DNA of 64,000 nt from Paenibacillus sp. An7 (GTDB lineage Bacteria > Bacillota > Bacilli > Paenibacillales > Paenibacillaceae), in NCBI RefSeq assembly GCF_009870785.1, contig NZ_WTWX01000004.1, positions 1 through 64,000 on the forward strand, given 5' to 3'. A program made the position numbers and the translations under genes. Below, piece after piece: positions 62,302 to 64,000 of this stretch (position 1 is the stretch's first letter; each line of letters opens with the position of its first letter). The notes under the pieces are model-generated. The model searched no databases. It saw only the letters and a program-made list of their open reading frames with translations, and was not told where the DNA came from.

Positions 62302-63219
62302 TTGCCCATTAAGATCCCTGATACTTTACCAGCTAAAGAAATTCTCGCAGGTGAGAATATTTTTGTTATGGATGAGACGCATGCTTTCAAACAGGACATT
62401 CGCCCTTTACGTATAGGTATTCTCAATTTGATGCCTACGAAAGAGACAACGGAGACCCAGTTACTCCGGCTCATTGGCAATACACCTCTTCAAGTGGATG
62501 TAATTCTAATTCATCCAAAATCGCATGTTTCAAAAAATACATCTCAAGAATATCTCGATATGTTCTACAAAACGTTTGATGAAGTAAAGGATCTGCGCTT
62601 TGATGGGCTGATTATTACGGGAGCCCCGGTAGAACAGATGGAATTCGAAGAAGTGACATACTGGGAAGAAATTCAGCAGATTTTTAACTGGTCCAAAGCG
62701 AATGTAACTTCTACGATGCATATCTGTTGGGCTTCACAAGCAGGGTTGTATCACCACTTTAATGTACCCAAAGTGGCACTTCCTGAAAAATGTTTCGGTG
62801 TGTTTTCACACACGCTAAGTAAATCACATGTAAAACTCCTTCGAGGATTTGATGAGTTATTCCTTGCTCCTCATTCTCGTCATACCGAAGTACGGCGAGA
62901 AGATATTGAGAAAGTGGCGGGGCTTGATATTTTATCAGAGTCAGAAGAAGCTGGAGTATACATTGTGGCAAGTGAGGATGGCAAACAGATCTTTGTGACA
63001 GGGCATTCCGAATATGATTCGTTATCCTTAAAGTGGGAATATGACCGCGATAAGGAGAGGGGATTAGATGTGAAAGTGCCTGACAACTATTTTCCAAATG
63101 ATGATCCGAGCAAGGTACCTTTGTCCAGCTGGAGAGCACATGCAAATTTATTGTTCTCGAACTGGCTTAACTACTATGTTTACCAAGCAACACCCTATGA
63201 CCTTGAAACACAAAAATAG
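62302..63219 (+). CDS. metA: Homoserine O-acetyltransferase (MetA, acetyl type)
   Basis: MetA acylates homoserine as the first committed step to methionine. The 305-aa class I glutamine-amidotransferase-like enzyme has [14 protein letters not shown] near residue 38, the catalytic Cys142 in [11 protein letters not shown], and His/Glu in TGHSEYDS. Residue 111 is Glu (GAPVEQ), which in Bacillus cereus MetA gives acetyl-CoA rather than succinyl-CoA use, so it is probably an O-acetyltransferase despite the family name. TTG 62302 follows AAGGAGGAATAACCC. It is under SAM-I control. Confidence 0.93.
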   Translation: MPIKIPDTLPAKEILAGENIFVMDETHAFKQDIRPLRIGILNLMPTKETTETQLLRLIGNTPLQVDVILIHPKSHVSKNTSQEYLDMFYKTFDEVKDLRFDGLIITGAPVEQMEFEEVTYWEEIQQIFNWSKANVTSTMHICWASQAGLYHHFNVPKVALPEKCFGVFSHTLSKSHVKLLRGFDELFLAPHSRHTEVRREDIEKVAGLDILSESEEAGVYIVASEDGKQIFVTGHSEYDSLSLKWEYDRDKERGLDVKVPDNYFPNDDPSKVPLSSWRAHANLLFSNWLNYYVYQATPYDLETQK

Positions 63220-63247
63220 TCTATATATATAAGGGGGATATCACATT

Positions 63248-64000
63248 ATGGAAAACAAGTTGAAATTAGAAAGTAAGCTCGCACAAATAGGATCAGTTAA
63301 AGAACCTGTAACGGGAGCCATTAATTTTCCAATCTATCAATCGACTGCATTTAGACATCCTGAACTGGGAAAAAGCACGGGATTTGATTACATACGTACG
63401 ACAAACCCAACTCGAAAAGTACTAGAAGAAGCTGCAGCTGAACTGGAATCAGGGGATGCAGGTTTTGCCTGCAGTTCCGGTATGGCAGCCATCATGACGA
63501 TTTTCGCTAAGTTTGGGCAAGGGGATCATCTAATCATTTCGCTTGATCTATATGGGGGAACCTATCGTCTTGTGGAGCGAATCCTTGCTAAGAATGGAAT
63601 TACAGCAAGTTATGTAGATACGAACGATTTAGAGGCTCTTGAGAAGGTGCGTCAAGAAAATACAAAAGCGATTTTCATTGAAACTCCAACAAATCCGCTG
63701 ATGATGATTACGGATATTAAAGAAGTCTGTACATGGGCTAGAAAACACGAAATCTTGTCCATTGTAGATAATACGCTGCTTACTCCATTTTTTCAGCGCC
63801 CACTTGAACTTGGTGCGGATATCGTAATGCACAGTGCTACTAAATATCTTGGCGGGCATAACGATGTACTGGCAGGTCTTATTGTGACAAAAGGCAAAGA
63901 AATCTCGGAAGAGATCGCTTTTCTTCATAACTCGATTGGGGCCGTGTTATCGCCGAGCGATAGTTACCAGTTAATGCGCGGAATGAAGACGCTTGCGCTG
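63248..64000 (+). CDS. metI: Cystathionine gamma-synthase / O-acetylhomoserine thiolyase (MetI-like), partial
   Basis: The first 251 codons of a trans-sulfuration PLP enzyme, cut by the window end. Motifs include NFPIYQSTAFRHPE, GFDYIRTTNPTRKVLEEAAAELES, FACSSGMAAIM, IVDNTLLTPFFQRPLELGADIVMHSATKYLGGHNDVLAG with the PLP lysine in SATK. ATG 63248 follows AAGGGGGATATCACATT. It shares the SAM-I riboswitch with metA, and an acetylated homoserine from MetA would be its substrate, as for MetI of Bacillus subtilis. Gamma-synthase versus lyase activity cannot be separated on this part. Confidence 0.9.
   Translation, partial: MENKLKLESKLAQIGSVKEPVTGAINFPIYQSTAFRHPELGKSTGFDYIRTTNPTRKVLEEAAAELESGDAGFACSSGMAAIMTIFAKFGQGDHLIISLDLYGGTYRLVERILAKNGITASYVDTNDLEALEKVRQENTKAIFIETPTNPLMMITDIKEVCTWARKHEILSIVDNTLLTPFFQRPLELGADIVMHSATKYLGGHNDVLAGLIVTKGKEISEEIAFLHNSIGAVLSPSDSYQLMRGMKTLAL

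Overview
The window reads as ordinary chromosome of a spore-forming Bacillota, most likely a Paenibacillus or close relative. This is inferred from gene content and order (infC-rpmI-rplT behind an L20-type leader, an ilv-leu operon behind a leucine T-box, pheST behind a phenylalanine T-box, mutS2, Spo0E-like and CotF-like proteins, a sporulation-type histidine kinase), from strong AGGAGG ribosome binding sites, and from the moderately AT-rich composition. I see no phage, no CRISPR array and no complete insertion sequence. The only mobile-looking trace is a palindrome at the left edge that resembles IS3-family ends.

Layout. 1-7 kb: mostly minus-strand housekeeping genes (alpha/beta hydrolase, mannose-6-phosphate isomerase, the MnmM/radical-SAM pair for tRNA wobble modification, a diacylglycerol-type glycosyltransferase with a PAP2 phosphatase), with trmB and a 65-aa protein on plus. 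7-16 kb: a membrane GT2 glycosyltransferase behind an unexplained folded leader; infC (AUU start)-rpmI-rplT; a BMP-family nucleoside ABC importer (nupNOPQ-like). 16-25 kb: branched-chain amino acid synthesis, Leu T-box-ilvB-ilvN-ilvC-leuA, then an aldo/keto reductase on minus and leuB; leuCD are not in the window. 25-36 kb: orphan sporulation-type kinase, leucyl aminopeptidase, a MoxR-DUF58-DUF4129 operon, a DRE-TIM aldolase-like protein, a membrane protein with a degenerate GGDEF and an intact EAL domain, and tRNA-Pro and tRNA-Gly. 36-48 kb: SGNH hydrolase, Phe T-box-pheS-pheT, a ZapA protein carrying about 900 residues of coiled coil, a CuA-like lipoprotein, a small 4-TM protein and mutS2. 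48-61 kb: a 26-residue membrane peptide, zinc-ribbon protein, MFS transporter, CotF-type proteins, an AlaR/AlaT-like pair, Spo0E-like phosphatase, a lipoprotein-CobU-PduO-RluA cluster, ArsC-like protein, 5'-3' exonuclease, MOSC protein, ROK sugar kinase, HRDC protein and CorA. 62-64 kb: SAM-I riboswitch-metA-metI/metB (cut by the window end).

Features most worth a second look are the giant ZapA coiled-coil fusion at the pheT-mutS2 locus; the roughly 230-nt leader of corA, which has two mutually exclusive pairing sets and an RBS-proximal hairpin; the three-way-junction-like leader of the GT2 gene (7271-7408); and the long intercistronic hairpin between ilvN and ilvC. Starts were reset wherever a strong ribosome binding site pointed to a downstream ATG/GTG/TTG (AUU for infC). 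All family assignments come from reading motifs; no database search was possible.
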